A stretch of 64,000 nucleotides of DNA from Rhabdobacter roseus (lineage in GTDB: Bacteria; Bacteroidota; Bacteroidia; Cytophagales; Spirosomataceae), in assembly GCF_014202275.1 (NCBI RefSeq), contig NZ_JACHGF010000003.1:819455-883454 (forward strand), read 5' to 3'. Of the stretch, positions 36,307 to 46,159 are shown one piece after another. Numbering within the stretch: position 1 is the stretch's first letter; each line of letters begins with the position of its first letter. A program made the position numbers and the translations under genes. Under the pieces are notes generated by a model, which did no database searches, was not told where the DNA came from, and saw only the letters and a program-made list of their open reading frames with translations.

Positions 36307-38940
36307 TTGGCAAAGGCAGCGCAGAAAGAAACTCCCCTTAATCGTCAGTATAACCAGATTAAAACCAAGTACCCCGGCGCGCTCCTGCTCTTCCGGGTGG
36401 GTGATTTTTACGAAACCTTCGGCGAAGACGCCATCCGGGCGTCGCGCATTCTGGGCATCGTACTTACGCGCCGCAACAACGGCGGGGCGCAGGAAGAGCT
36501 GGCGGGTTTTCCGCACCACTCGCTGGATACCTACCTGCCCAAGCTCGTGCGGGCGGGCGAGCGCGTGGCCATTTGTGACCAGCTGGAAGACCCCGCCCAG
36601 GCCAAAGGCATCGTGAAGCGCGGCGTGACGGAGCTCGTGACGCCGGGCGTGTCGCTCAACGACAACGTGCTGGACGTGCGCCGCAACAACTACCTGGCGG
36701 CGGTACATTTTGGCAAAGACGACCAGCTGGGGCTGGCGTTTCTGGATATTTCGACGGGTGAATTCCTGGCGGCGCAGGGCAGCGCGGCCTACGTGGATAA
36801 AATGCTCCAGGGCTTTGTGCCCTCGGAGGTACTTTTTTGCAAGAAAAACAAAGCCGAGTTTGCGCAGCTCTTCGGCGATAAATTCCATACGTTTCAGCTG
36901 GAAGACTGGTGCTTCGGCTACGACTTCGGCTACGAGCAGCTCACCACGCACTTCCGTACGGCTACGCTCAAAGGCTTCGGCATCGACATTCTGCCACTGG
37001 GCATCTGCGCGGCGGGCGTGATTTTGCACTATTTGCAAGAAACCGAACACAAGCAAATTGGCCACATCAGCCGCATCACGCGGCTGGAAGAGGAGCGGTA
37101 CGTTTGGCTCGACCGCTTCACGGTGCGCAACCTGGAGCTGGTGTACCCGCAGCAGGAAGGCGGGGTACCTTTGATCCAGATCCTGGACCAGACCGTCACG
37201 CCCATGGGTGCGCGCCTGCTGCGCAAGTGGGTGGTGCTGCCCCTCAAAGAAAAAAAGCCCATCGAAGAGCGCCTCAACACGGTGGAGCTGCTGCTGCAAC
37301 ACGACGAACTGCACGAGGTACTTACGCAGCACCTCAAACAGATCGGCGACCTCGAGCGCCTCATTTCTAAGGTAGCCGTGCGGCGGATCAGTCCGCGCGA
37401 AATGGGGCAGCTCAAAAAATCGCTCCGGCAGATCGCGCCCATCAAAGAGCTTCTTTCGGCTCAGCTTGGCGAAACGAGCGAAGTACCTACAGGTACCTTG
37501 GGGGTACTTCGGAAGTACGCCGACCAGCTCAATACCTGCGCCTACCTGCTGGATAAAATCGAAGCCGAACTCCGCGACGACGCGCCCATTGTGACCAACC
37601 AGGGTAACATGATCAAAAGCGGCGTGGACCCCGAGCTCGACGAGCTGCACGGCATTGCTTACGAAGGCAAAGACTACCTCCTGAAGCTCCAGAACCGCGA
37701 AATGGCCCAAACGGGCATTCCTTCGCTCAAGATTGCTTATAATAAAGTATTTGGGTACTACCTGGAAGTGACGAACGCGCACAAAAACAAGGTACCCGTG
37801 GACTGGATCCGGAAGCAAACCCTGGTGAACGCCGAGCGGTACATCACGCCGGAGCTCAAAGAATACGAGGAGAAAATCCTGAACGCGGAGGATAAGATTT
37901 TCGCCATCGAGCAGCGTATCTTCAACGACCTCATCCTGGCCGCCGCCGAGTACGTGGGGGCCATCCAGCAAAACGCCCGCGTGGTGTCGGTGCTGGACGT
38001 TCTGGCGTCGTTTGCGACCATTGCCCGAAAAAATAACTACGTGAAGCCCACCATCAGCGAAGGCAAGGAGCTGGATATTAAGGAAGGCCGCCACGCCGTC
38101 ATTGAGCAGCAACTACCCCTGGGCGAAAGCTACGTACCCAACGACCTGTACCTGGACGACGAAACGCAGCAGATCATCATCATCACCGGGCCCAACATGG
38201 CCGGGAAATCGGCCCTGCTCCGCCAAACGGCGCTCATCGTACTCATGGCCCAAATGGGCTGCTACATTCCCGCCCGGCAGGCCACCATCGGGCTGGTGGA
38301 CAAGATCTTCACGCGCGTGGGCGCCAGCGACAACCTCAGCCGGGGCGAAAGTACCTTCATGGTGGAAATGACCGAAACCTCGAGCATCCTCAACAACCTC
38401 AGCGACCGCAGCCTGGTACTGATGGATGAGATCGGGCGCGGCACAAGTACCTACGACGGCGTGTCCATTGCCTGGGCCATTGCCGAGTACCTGCACAACC
38501 ACCCGCAGTCGCGGGCCAAGACGCTCTTCGCCACGCACTACCACGAGCTCAACCAACTGGCCGAGGATTTTCCGCGCATCAAGAATTTCAACGTGGCCGT
38601 CCGGGAGGTCGATAACAAGGTGATCTTCCTGCGGAAACTCAAGCCCGGCGGCAGCGAGCACAGCTTCGGGATTCACGTGGCCCAGATCGCCGGTATGCCG
38701 CAGCCCATCGTGCTGCGGGCCAGCGAAATCATGCAGCACCTGGAGAAAGACCATGTACCCGAAAGCCAGGCCAAAAAAGTACGTGAGATGCCCAAGAACA
38801 ACTTCCAGCTCAGTATTTTCGAGCCCGCCGACCCACGCCTGGAAGAGCTGAAAGAGAAGCTTTCGCTGGTGGATGTCAACACGCTTTCCCCCATTGAGGC
38901 TCTGCTCAAGCTGAACGAACTCAAGAAGCTGGTGACGTAG
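36307..38940 (+). CDS. mutS: DNA mismatch repair protein MutS
   Basis: Recognises mispaired bases and starts mismatch repair. Domains in order: mismatch-binding domain I with the F34-Y-E36 motif in GDFYETFG, connector, lever/clamp and the ABC ATPase domain with Walker A GPNMAGKS (residues 628-635), a STFMVEMTE signature region and Walker [17 protein letters not shown]. Length 877 is normal. I chose the TTG at 36307 (reading [10 protein letters not shown], a start seen in related proteins) because a terminator hairpin covers the codons upstream; the frame remains open to a TTG at 36256. No mutL is in the window. Confidence 0.96.
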   Translation: MAKAAQKETPLNRQYNQIKTKYPGALLLFRVGDFYETFGEDAIRASRILGIVLTRRNNGGAQEELAGFPHHSLDTYLPKLVRAGERVAICDQLEDPAQAKGIVKRGVTELVTPGVSLNDNVLDVRRNNYLAAVHFGKDDQLGLAFLDISTGEFLAAQGSAAYVDKMLQGFVPSEVLFCKKNKAEFAQLFGDKFHTFQLEDWCFGYDFGYEQLTTHFRTATLKGFGIDILPLGICAAGVILHYLQETEHKQIGHISRITRLEEERYVWLDRFTVRNLELVYPQQEGGVPLIQILDQTVTPMGARLLRKWVVLPLKEKKPIEERLNTVELLLQHDELHEVLTQHLKQIGDLERLISKVAVRRISPREMGQLKKSLRQIAPIKELLSAQLGETSEVPTGTLGVLRKYADQLNTCAYLLDKIEAELRDDAPIVTNQGNMIKSGVDPELDELHGIAYEGKDYLLKLQNREMAQTGIPSLKIAYNKVFGYYLEVTNAHKNKVPVDWIRKQTLVNAERYITPELKEYEEKILNAEDKIFAIEQRIFNDLILAAAEYVGAIQQNARVVSVLDVLASFATIARKNNYVKPTISEGKELDIKEGRHAVIEQQLPLGESYVPNDLYLDDETQQIIIITGPNMAGKSALLRQTALIVLMAQMGCYIPARQATIGLVDKIFTRVGASDNLSRGESTFMVEMTETSSILNNLSDRSLVLMDEIGRGTSTYDGVSIAWAIAEYLHNHPQSRAKTLFATHYHELNQLAEDFPRIKNFNVAVREVDNKVIFLRKLKPGGSEHSFGIHVAQIAGMPQPIVLRASEIMQHLEKDHVPESQAKKVREMPKNNFQLSIFEPADPRLEELKEKLSLVDVNTLSPIEALLKLNELKKLVT

Positions 38941-39017
38941 GTACTTTGGTTTTGGCCTTAATAGGTTGTATTTTTACACTAGATTATCCAATTGGCAATG
39001 CAGTAAAACAGGAAGTG

Positions 39018-39287
39018 ATGAGAGAGGTTGTTTTCGACGGAGAAGGACAAAAAGAGCGGTATTTATTAACGCTTAAAGAATTGCGCGCCCGAAATTTTAA
39101 AAGGAATCTCCCCTTTTTAATTCTCTCCGATAAACTTCCTGAAGGGCAGGTTTATCGTGAATTTCCGGATGGACGCATCGAGCTTCAACACGTTTTTGTT
39201 AGTGGCTCAAAATTCGAATCAAAACTCATTCAGGTATTAGTACCCTCTGATGCTGAGCGTGTCAGAAAAGAACATGAATTATTCTAA
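39018..39287 (+). CDS. Small unknown protein paired with a zeta-like kinase (possible antitoxin)
   Basis: I do not recognise this 89-residue protein. The frame is open from a TTG at 38946, but the first good start is the ATG at 39018. It is AT-rich, poor in GTAC motifs, and its stop lies 14 nt inside the following zeta-like gene. Position before the toxin and size suggest an antitoxin (inference); it does not resemble the three-helix epsilon antitoxin by eye. Confidence 0.6.
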   Translation: MREVVFDGEGQKERYLLTLKELRARNFKRNLPFLILSDKLPEGQVYREFPDGRIELQHVFVSGSKFESKLIQVLVPSDAERVRKEHELF

Positions 39288-39954
39288 CCCTACGCTGCTG
39301 GTAATCTCGGGCCCGAACGGAGCTGGCAAATCCACTCATATCCAGGCCATGCTTCCAGAGAATTTTGAAGGCATCCTTTCATTTGATAGAGATCTCACGC
39401 GATCTGAGTTCGAGGTGCTGCTTGCAGGCCAGGGAGTACGCATCGACCTGATTTACCAAAAGGCAACCCAGCTTATGGAACAGGAATTGGTTAAGCAAAT
39501 GAAAATAGCGATTCAACAAAAAAATCATTTTGTACTAGAAACACCCCTATCACATCCTGACTATTGGAACTATCTGGATTTATTTGAAGAAAATGGTTAT
39601 CAAATTCAGTTGAACTACCTATGTCTGGATAAAATTAGTGATTGCGTAGCAAGAGTCGGGCAACGCGTATTGGAAGGTGGCCATTATGTAGCTCCTAATA
39701 CGATCAAAGGCGTTTACCAAAAAAACCTAGAGCATATTAATACGTACCACCCTATGTTCAAATACCTAGTGCTTTATGATGGTATGAAAATCCCTACACG
39801 GCTGGCAGTACTAGAAAATAATGAGGTAGTTATGGCTGATAAGTTAGCTTTGAAAAAGAGGTGGATCAAAGATGGCTTGCCCTCCGTCGCCAAAAAACTT
39901 CGTGCCTTTTTTGATGATCCGAAAAAATCAGGAAAACACAATGTGTTTAAGTAG
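39274..39954 (+). CDS. Zeta-toxin-like P-loop kinase
   Basis: P-loop protein of the zeta-toxin/AAA type, 226 residues. Walker A is GPNGAGKST (residues 13-21), preceded by a hydrophobic strand. Later segments match the family: FDRDL after the first strand, HFVLETPLSHPDYW, the YLCLDKISDCVARVGQRVLEGGHYVA substrate/arginine region and VYQKNLEHI. Classical zeta toxins phosphorylate UDP-N-acetylglucosamine and block wall synthesis, but many relatives are uncharacterised kinases. ATG at 39274 overlaps the upstream small gene by 14 nt. The module lies between mutS and a cytochrome gene and is compositionally foreign. Confidence 0.82.
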   Translation: MNYSNPTLLVISGPNGAGKSTHIQAMLPENFEGILSFDRDLTRSEFEVLLAGQGVRIDLIYQKATQLMEQELVKQMKIAIQQKNHFVLETPLSHPDYWNYLDLFEENGYQIQLNYLCLDKISDCVARVGQRVLEGGHYVAPNTIKGVYQKNLEHINTYHPMFKYLVLYDGMKIPTRLAVLENNEVVMADKLALKKRWIKDGLPSVAKKLRAFFDDPKKSGKHNVFK

Positions 39955-40042
39955 CCTCCTAATTGCTTTCATATCCTTTGTTTCCTGCAAAAGCTTTGAA
40001 ACCCAATTAGGCACTCAAAGAATTTCTCTTTCTTTTAGTATA

Positions 40043-40094
40043 AAAAAGACAATTAGTGCTCTATTTACTATAGACCCGGTGTCTTTTTGACACC
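40043..40094 (+). terminator. Probable terminator after the zeta module
   Basis: AAAAAGACA (40043-40051) can pair with TGTCTTTTT (40080-40088); alternatively GGTGTC (40078-40083) pairs with GACACC (40089-40094). Two competing hairpins share the same T-run. Moderate support for termination before the next gene. Confidence 0.45.
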
Positions 40095-40138
40095 TTCCCT
40101 GCCAACCTACTCAATTTAGCCCAATCCTAATCAATCAA

Positions 40139-43100
40139 ATGATGTCGAAACCTTTTTACCGAACACCCCTGCTGCTCATGGCTTTTATGGCGGTGGTTGT
40201 TGTATCCTGTATGAAAATGGCCCCCACGGGCTCGTCGGGCGGCGCGCTGGTGGTGCGGGAAGATCCGAGTCAGGCCCAGGCCCGCGCCAAAGAGATTCGT
40301 GAAAATACCGCCGCCAAACTGGCCGACGGCCTCAAAATGGACCTGTGGGCTTCTGACTCCCTGGCCCCCGACCCCATCGCGATGTCCATCGACGATCAGG
40401 GCCGGGTGTACCTCACCCGTACCAACCGGCAGAAAAACTCGGAGTTTGACATCCGCGGCCACCGCAACTGGATGACGCCCTCCATTGCGCTTCAAACCGT
40501 GGAGGACCGGCGGGCTTTCCTGCGAAGTACCTTTGCGCCGGAAAAGAGCGCCGAAAATACCTGGCTCAAAGACCTCAACGGCGACGGCGTGCACGACTGG
40601 CGCGACCTGGCCGTGGAGAAGGACGAAGTGTGGCGCCTGGAAGATACCAACGGTGACGGCCTGGCCGACGTCTCCATGCGCATCCTGAGCGATTTCTTCG
40701 AAGAAGTGACCGACGTAGCCGGGGCGCTGCTCGTGCGCGCCAAGGATGTGTTTGTGGGCATTGCCCCCGACATGTGGCGGCTGCGCGATACCAACGGCGA
40801 CGGGGTACTTGACCAAAAAACGTCTATTAGCCACGGCTACGGCATCCACATTGGCTTTAGCGGCCACGGCATGTCTGGTGCCGTGGAAGGGCCCGACGGC
40901 CGGATCTACTGGGGCATCGGCGACATTGGTGCCAACATCACCACCGCCGAGGGCGTACAGCACAAGTACCCCAACGAGGGTGTGATTGTCCGCTCCAATC
41001 CCGACGGTAGCGATTTTGAGGTATTTGCACACGGCGTGCGCAACACGCACGAGTTTGTGTTTGACGAGTACGGGAACCTCATCAGCTCCGACAACGACGG
41101 CGACCACCCCGGCGAAAGCGAGCGGCTGGTGCACGTTGTGGACGGCTCCGACGCGGGCTGGCGCTCCAACTGGCAGTACGGCAAGTACACCGACCCGCGC
41201 AACAACGGCTACAAAGTATGGATGGACGAAAAGCTCTACACGCCCCGTTGGGAAGGCCAGGCGGCCTACATCATTCCGCCCCTCCGCAACTTCCACAACG
41301 GCCCCACGGGTATGGTGTTCAACCCCGGTACGGCGCTGGGCTCGGCCTGGAAAAACAAGTTCTTCCTCGTCGAGTTTGTCGGAAATCCGTCGCGCTCGCA
41401 CATCTGGTCGTTTGGCCTCAAGCCCAAGGGTGCGTCCTTTGAGTTCGACAGCGAAATCGACGTCGTGAGCGGCATTCTACCCACGGGGATTCGGTTCGGT
41501 CCGGACGGCGCGCTTTACGTAGCCGACTGGATCAACGGCTGGGGTACCAAAAACTACGGCCGCGTGTGGAAGCTGGACGTCACCGAAGAGAAAAATGATT
41601 TCAAAGACCTGCGCGCCGAAACCAAGCGCCTCATGCAGCTCGACTACGCCGCTCAGAAGGAAGATCAACTCCTGGCGCTACTGTCCAACCCTGACATGCG
41701 CATCCGGCAGAAGGCGCAGTTTGAGTTGGTAGCCCGCGGCGCGAAGGGAGCTCCCGTCCTGACCCAGGCGACCAACCAAACCACCCACCAGCTGGCGCGG
41801 ATTCACGGCATCTGGGGGCTGGGCCAACTGGCGCGCCAGGATAAGTCGTACGGAAGCACGCTGTTGTCGCTGCTGAAAGACGCCGACGCGGAGATCGTGG
41901 CCCAAACCGCCAAGGTACTGGGTGACGCTGCCATGGCTGAGGCCGGTCCGCAGCTGGTCCCTTTGCTCACCAGCGCGCAGCCGCGCGTACAGTTCTTTGC
42001 GGCCCAGGCCCTGGGGCGCGTGGGATACAAAGAAGCCGTAGCGCCTTTGCTGAAAATGATCGAGGCCAACCGCGACCAGGACGTGTACCTGCGCCACGCG
42101 GGCGTCATGGCCCTGACCCGCCTCAAGCAGGTGGAGCCCATCGCCGCGCTGGCCAAAAGCTCCAGCCGGTCGCTCCGGATTGCGGGCGTACTAGTGATGC
42201 GGCAGTGGCGTAACGAAAACATTCGCCTGTTTTTGCAGGATCAGGACGAGTACATCGTAACCGAAGCCGCCCGGGCCATCAACGACGACGAGTCCATTCC
42301 CGCCGCCCTGCCCGACCTGGCTGCGGTACTCAAGGAAAAGCGCTTTACGTCCGAGCCGCTGCTGCGCCGTGGCATCAACGCCTGCCTGCGCGTGGGCAAC
42401 CCTGAGCAACTCGATATACTGATTGCCTTCGCCAAGCGCCAGGACGTGGATAAAACCATCCGGTCCGAAGCGCTGGCTACATTAGGTACCTGGGCCAACC
42501 CGTCGGTACTCGACCGCGTCGATGGCCGCTACCGGGGTGTCATTGAGCGGAATCCGGCTTCGGCCCGCATGAAGATTCAACCGCACGTGAACGATTTGCT
42601 ACAGGATTCGCAGTCGGACGTACTGATTGCCACGGCCCAAATGCTCGGAGAACTCGGCATGTCCAACAACAATCCGGCGCTGCTCAAAATCATGAACGAG
42701 CACTGGGCTCCGGAAGTACGGTCCGCCATGCTTACGGCTTTGCACAAGCTCAAGTACAACGACATGGACGCCGTGATCAAGAAAGGCATGAACGACAAAA
42801 ATGAGGATGTACGGACGGTAGCCCTGGGCCTGATGAGCGAGCTGAACATGTCGCAGCAAACGCTGTCGGAGGTAGTAAGTACCATTTTTGATAAAGGTAC
42901 CGAGAAAGAACAGCAACAAATGCTACGGGTACTTAGCACCATGCCCGCCGCCAAAACCGAGCGCATTCTGGACGGGCTCATTGCCCGGATGGGCAAGAAA
43001 GAACTCTCCCCCAGCCTGAACCTGGAGCTGGCTGAGGCCGTAGATTCTACCCATTCCGAAGCGCTCAAAGCCAAGCTTTCGGCCCTGAAGCCCAGCGGTT

Positions 43101-43552
43101 CGGGTGTGGCCGAGTTTCAGGATGCACTTTTTGGCGGTAACCGTCAGATAGGTAGCCGGTACTTTTATACCAACTCCACCGGCCAGTGCGTGCGCTGCCA
43201 CGCCATTGGTGGCCGGGGCGGCGAGGTAGGTCCGTCGCTGACCCACATTGGCGACGTGCTGAGCCGCGAGAAACTCCTGGAAGCGCTCATCGAGCCCAGC
43301 GCGCGGCTGGCACCGGGCTTTGGCATGGTAACGCTCACGCTCAAAGACGGGCAGGTCGTCAACGGCATCCTGGCCGAAGAAACCGAGCAGGAACTCATCC
43401 TGAAAACCTCCGAGGCCGAGCCGCTGAAGATTCCGCAGGCTCGCATTGCCAAGCGCGAAAACATGCCTTCGAGCATGCCACCGATGGGCTACATCATGTC
43501 CAAACGCGAGATCCGCGACATGGTAGAGTTTTTGGCTAATCTAAAAAAGTAG
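40139..43552 (+). CDS. PVC-type dehydrogenase/HEAT-repeat cytochrome c lipoprotein
   Basis: Large lipoprotein (1137 residues) with signal ending VVVSC (Cys24). Domains in order: six-bladed propeller-like dehydrogenase region (about 55-480) with several calcium-type loops (DLNGDGVHD, DTNGDGLAD, DTNGDGVLD), a long HEAT-repeat array (about 500-960) and a C-terminal cytochrome c domain with haem motif C1017-VR-C1020-H1021. It resembles the protein at 28880-32053 without its SGNH domain. Likely periplasm-facing or surface electron-transfer oxidoreductase of unknown substrate. A textbook terminator follows. Confidence 0.9.
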   Translation: MMSKPFYRTPLLLMAFMAVVVVSCMKMAPTGSSGGALVVREDPSQAQARAKEIRENTAAKLADGLKMDLWASDSLAPDPIAMSIDDQGRVYLTRTNRQKNSEFDIRGHRNWMTPSIALQTVEDRRAFLRSTFAPEKSAENTWLKDLNGDGVHDWRDLAVEKDEVWRLEDTNGDGLADVSMRILSDFFEEVTDVAGALLVRAKDVFVGIAPDMWRLRDTNGDGVLDQKTSISHGYGIHIGFSGHGMSGAVEGPDGRIYWGIGDIGANITTAEGVQHKYPNEGVIVRSNPDGSDFEVFAHGVRNTHEFVFDEYGNLISSDNDGDHPGESERLVHVVDGSDAGWRSNWQYGKYTDPRNNGYKVWMDEKLYTPRWEGQAAYIIPPLRNFHNGPTGMVFNPGTALGSAWKNKFFLVEFVGNPSRSHIWSFGLKPKGASFEFDSEIDVVSGILPTGIRFGPDGALYVADWINGWGTKNYGRVWKLDVTEEKNDFKDLRAETKRLMQLDYAAQKEDQLLALLSNPDMRIRQKAQFELVARGAKGAPVLTQATNQTTHQLARIHGIWGLGQLARQDKSYGSTLLSLLKDADAEIVAQTAKVLGDAAMAEAGPQLVPLLTSAQPRVQFFAAQALGRVGYKEAVAPLLKMIEANRDQDVYLRHAGVMALTRLKQVEPIAALAKSSSRSLRIAGVLVMRQWRNENIRLFLQDQDEYIVTEAARAINDDESIPAALPDLAAVLKEKRFTSEPLLRRGINACLRVGNPEQLDILIAFAKRQDVDKTIRSEALATLGTWANPSVLDRVDGRYRGVIERNPASARMKIQPHVNDLLQDSQSDVLIATAQMLGELGMSNNNPALLKIMNEHWAPEVRSAMLTALHKLKYNDMDAVIKKGMNDKNEDVRTVALGLMSELNMSQQTLSEVVSTIFDKGTEKEQQQMLRVLSTMPAAKTERILDGLIARMGKKELSPSLNLELAEAVDSTHSEALKAKLSALKPSGSGVAEFQDALFGGNRQIGSRYFYTNSTGQCVRCHAIGGRGGEVGPSLTHIGDVLSREKLLEALIEPSARLAPGFGMVTLTLKDGQVVNGILAEETEQELILKTSEAEPLKIPQARIAKRENMPSSMPPMGYIMSKREIRDMVEFLANLKK

Positions 43553-43581
43553 GGTACTTTTCGTATCAATTCTTTAACAGC

Positions 43582-43614
43582 CCGTCCGGAAGGTAACTTC
43601 CGGACGGTTTTTTT
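43582..43614 (+). terminator. Rho-independent terminator
   Basis: Perfect 11-bp stem (43582-43592 with 43597-43607), 4-nt loop and seven T residues. Ends the cytochrome/HEAT gene. Confidence 0.95.
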
Positions 43615-43706
43615 GTAGGTACCTCCCCCCTGCTACCACAGCTGCCATCTAGGCCGTCACGGTACTTGATTTCTCCTTCTAAGTACTTTCAAAAAAACTT
43701 ATTTAT

Positions 43707-43722
43707 ATTATTTCTAAATAAT
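43707..43722. promoter_or_regulatory. Fur-box-like palindrome
   Basis: ATTATTT-CT-AAATAAT is a perfect 7-2-7 palindrome just upstream of the promoter of a siderophore receptor. The core TCTAAATAA (43713-43721) recurs at 43775-43783, between promoter and start codon. Paired sites flanking a promoter are what a Fur-like iron repressor would use (inference). Confidence 0.55.
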
Positions 43723-43724
43723 GC

Positions 43725-43755
43725 TTGACTTGTAGGAAATCCCCATCTACATTTG
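43725..43755 (+). promoter_or_regulatory. Bacteroidota-type sigma-70 promoter
   Basis: TTG at 43725-43727 and TACATTTG at 43748-43755 match the Bacteroidota -33 TTG and -7 TAnnTTTG elements exactly, with a 20-bp spacer. The start codon of the siderophore receptor lies about 38 bp further on. Confidence 0.7.
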
Positions 43756-43793
43756 CGCCATTATTTTTAATTAATCTAAATAAATAAGTATAC

Positions 43794-46154
43794 ATGAAAG
43801 GCTTTTTACTCGTCCTGTTGGGATGTTTTACAAGTACCCTTTTGCTGGCACAATCCGGGCAAATCAAAGGCATCATTACTTCAAAAGACGGCCAGCCCGC
43901 CGGATATGTCAATGTGCTGCTGGAAGGTACCCAGCAGGGGACGACGACCCAAGCCGATGGCTCTTACAGCTTTACCAACTTACCGGAAGGTACCTACGTA
44001 TTAACGGCCAGCTTCATTGGCCTGCAAGCCCAAAGCGAAACCGTGGCCCTGCGCGAAGGCGAGATCCGAACCATTCATTTTACGCTGAAAGAAAACAGTC
44101 GGCAGCTGCAGGAAGTGATCGTGTTTGCCAACGCCAACAAGTACAAGGCCGACTACACCTCCAAATCGCTGCGGCTGATGTCGCCCATTCTCGAAACCCC
44201 GCAAAACATCCAAGTCATCGGGCGGCAGATCATCGCCGATCAGCAGGTTTTTGACATGCTCGAAGGGATTCAGCGTAACGTGAGCGGGGCCCAGAAGGTA
44301 GAGCACTGGGACAACTACGCGCTCATCTACATGCGCGGCGCGCAGATCACGGCTTTCCGCAACGGCATGAATGTGCAGATGCCCTGGGGGCCGCTGGCCG
44401 AAGACATGAGCATGGTGGAACGCATCGAGTTTGTGAAGGGTCCGGCGGGCTTTATGCTGGCCAACGGCGAGCCGAGTGGCTTCTACAACGTCGTGACCAA
44501 GAAACCTTCGGGTATTGAAAAGGGCGAGGCTTCGTTTTCGCTGGGTAGTTTTGATACCTACCGCACCACCCTGGACCTGGACGGCAAACTTTCCAAAAGC
44601 GGAAAACTGCTGTACCGCCTCAACCTGATGGGCCAGCTCAAAGGATCGCACCGCGACTTTGAGTACAACAACCGCTATTCGGTGGTACCCGTGATCAAGT
44701 ACCTCATCGACGAGAAAAGCGCCCTGACGCTGGAGTATACCTACCAGTTTTCGGAAATGAGCGTCATCGGGAGCAACTACGCCTTCTCCAACCGCGGCTA
44801 CGCGGATTTGCCCCGCAACTTCACCACGGCCGAAGCCAACCTGGCCCCCAGCCGCATCAACGACCAGAGCATCCTGGGTATTTTTGAGCATTTCTTTAAC
44901 GAAAAATGGAAGCTCACCGCCCAAATGGCCTACTTCAACTACGACCAGGTGGGGCAGAGTATTTGGCCCTGGGGAATCTCCCAGGTAGATAACCGCTCGA
45001 TGCAACGGGGCATCAGCATCTGGGACGCGCTGGGCATGACCAAAACCGGGCAGATCTTCCTGAACGGTAGTGCCCAGACGGGCGGCATTAGCCACAACCT
45101 GCTGGGGGGCATCGACATGAGCCAGAAAGACTACTACGCCGACTGGAACCAGGGCGCGGCTCTGGGCGACAGTACGTTCAATATCTACAACCCGGTCTAT
45201 GGTACCGTGGCGGCGGCGGATATTCCCGTCTGGGACCGCAGCCTGAACATCCGCGAGCGGGGCGTGCGCTACAATACCAGCTACAGTTCCTTTTACGCGC
45301 AGGACGAAATCGGTTTGTTCCAAAACAAACTCCGCCTCACGCTGGCCGGACGCTTTACGCACCATAAAGACATGAACCCGTACAATCCCTCTACCGACGA
45401 CAGCAAGTTTACGCCGCGCGCCGGACTGAGCTACTCCATCAACAAACAAACCTCGGCCTACTTCGTGTATGACCAGGCGTTTGTGTCCAACCCCGGCCGA
45501 GACTGGCAGGGCCGCAGCTTTGACCCCATCACGGGCAACAACCTGGAAGTAGGCTTTAAAAGAAACTGGTTCGGGGGCCGCTGGAACTCCACCTTCGCCG
45601 CTTACCGCATCATCAAAAACAACGTGCTGACCACCGACACCCAACATCCCGACCCCACCACCGGGCAGTTTGTGTTCAGCCGCCAGACCGGCCAGCAGCA
45701 GGTAGAAGGCGTGGAAGCCGACATCAAAGGCGAGCTACTCCCCCACCTGGACCTGATCCTGAACTATGCCTACACCGACGCCCAGATCACCAAAGACTCC
45801 GACGAGTCGGTGGTGGGCAACCAGGTACCTGGCGCAACACGGCACATCCACAACGCCTGGATCTCCTACACCCTTCCGCAAAGTACCCTCAAGGGGCTGA
45901 AGTTTTCGCTGGGCTACCAGTACCAGGCCGGGCGCTCATCCTGGTACATCTTCGATAATTCCCAAAATGCCCTGCCCGACTACTTCCGGCTGGACGGCGG
46001 ACTATCGTACCAGACTCCCACCTTTGGCGTAACGCTGAATGTCAATAACCTGCTCAACGAGTACCTGTACTCGGGCGCTCCCTACGGAAGTACCTACTAC
46101 TGGCAAACGGAGCCCGGACGCAACGCCCGCCTCTCCATCAGCTACCGCTTTTGA
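43794..46154 (+). CDS. TonB-dependent siderophore receptor
   Basis: Outer-membrane iron-chelate importer, 786 residues. Signal peptide to about residue 20; carboxypeptidase-regulatory-like domain (about 23-105); plug domain (about 125-235: ETPQNIQVIGRQIIADQ, IYMRGAQITAFRNGM, IEFVKGPAGFMLANGEPSGFYNVVTKKP), diagnostic of the FhuA/FpvA siderophore class; then a 22-strand barrel ending LSISYRF. Unlike the two SusC proteins it has no SusD partner and no STN domain, so it should be controlled by an iron repressor through the palindromes upstream. A PepSY membrane protein gene follows at once. Confidence 0.94.
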   Translation: MKGFLLVLLGCFTSTLLLAQSGQIKGIITSKDGQPAGYVNVLLEGTQQGTTTQADGSYSFTNLPEGTYVLTASFIGLQAQSETVALREGEIRTIHFTLKENSRQLQEVIVFANANKYKADYTSKSLRLMSPILETPQNIQVIGRQIIADQQVFDMLEGIQRNVSGAQKVEHWDNYALIYMRGAQITAFRNGMNVQMPWGPLAEDMSMVERIEFVKGPAGFMLANGEPSGFYNVVTKKPSGIEKGEASFSLGSFDTYRTTLDLDGKLSKSGKLLYRLNLMGQLKGSHRDFEYNNRYSVVPVIKYLIDEKSALTLEYTYQFSEMSVIGSNYAFSNRGYADLPRNFTTAEANLAPSRINDQSILGIFEHFFNEKWKLTAQMAYFNYDQVGQSIWPWGISQVDNRSMQRGISIWDALGMTKTGQIFLNGSAQTGGISHNLLGGIDMSQKDYYADWNQGAALGDSTFNIYNPVYGTVAAADIPVWDRSLNIRERGVRYNTSYSSFYAQDEIGLFQNKLRLTLAGRFTHHKDMNPYNPSTDDSKFTPRAGLSYSINKQTSAYFVYDQAFVSNPGRDWQGRSFDPITGNNLEVGFKRNWFGGRWNSTFAAYRIIKNNVLTTDTQHPDPTTGQFVFSRQTGQQQVEGVEADIKGELLPHLDLILNYAYTDAQITKDSDESVVGNQVPGATRHIHNAWISYTLPQSTLKGLKFSLGYQYQAGRSSWYIFDNSQNALPDYFRLDGGLSYQTPTFGVTLNVNNLLNEYLYSGAPYGSTYYWQTEPGRNARLSISYRF

Positions 46155-46159
46155 TTGAT

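Noticed and set aside
36295-38112. 605-codon minus-strand frame
   Set aside because: Antisense shadow of mutS with no protein-family signal. The same reasoning covers the minus-strand frames at 44001-45647 and 23915-25513.
39941-40090. 49-codon lipoprotein-like frame after the zeta kinase
   Set aside because: It has a hydrophobic start and a Cys, but overlaps the kinase stop and ends inside the terminator; too short and unsupported.
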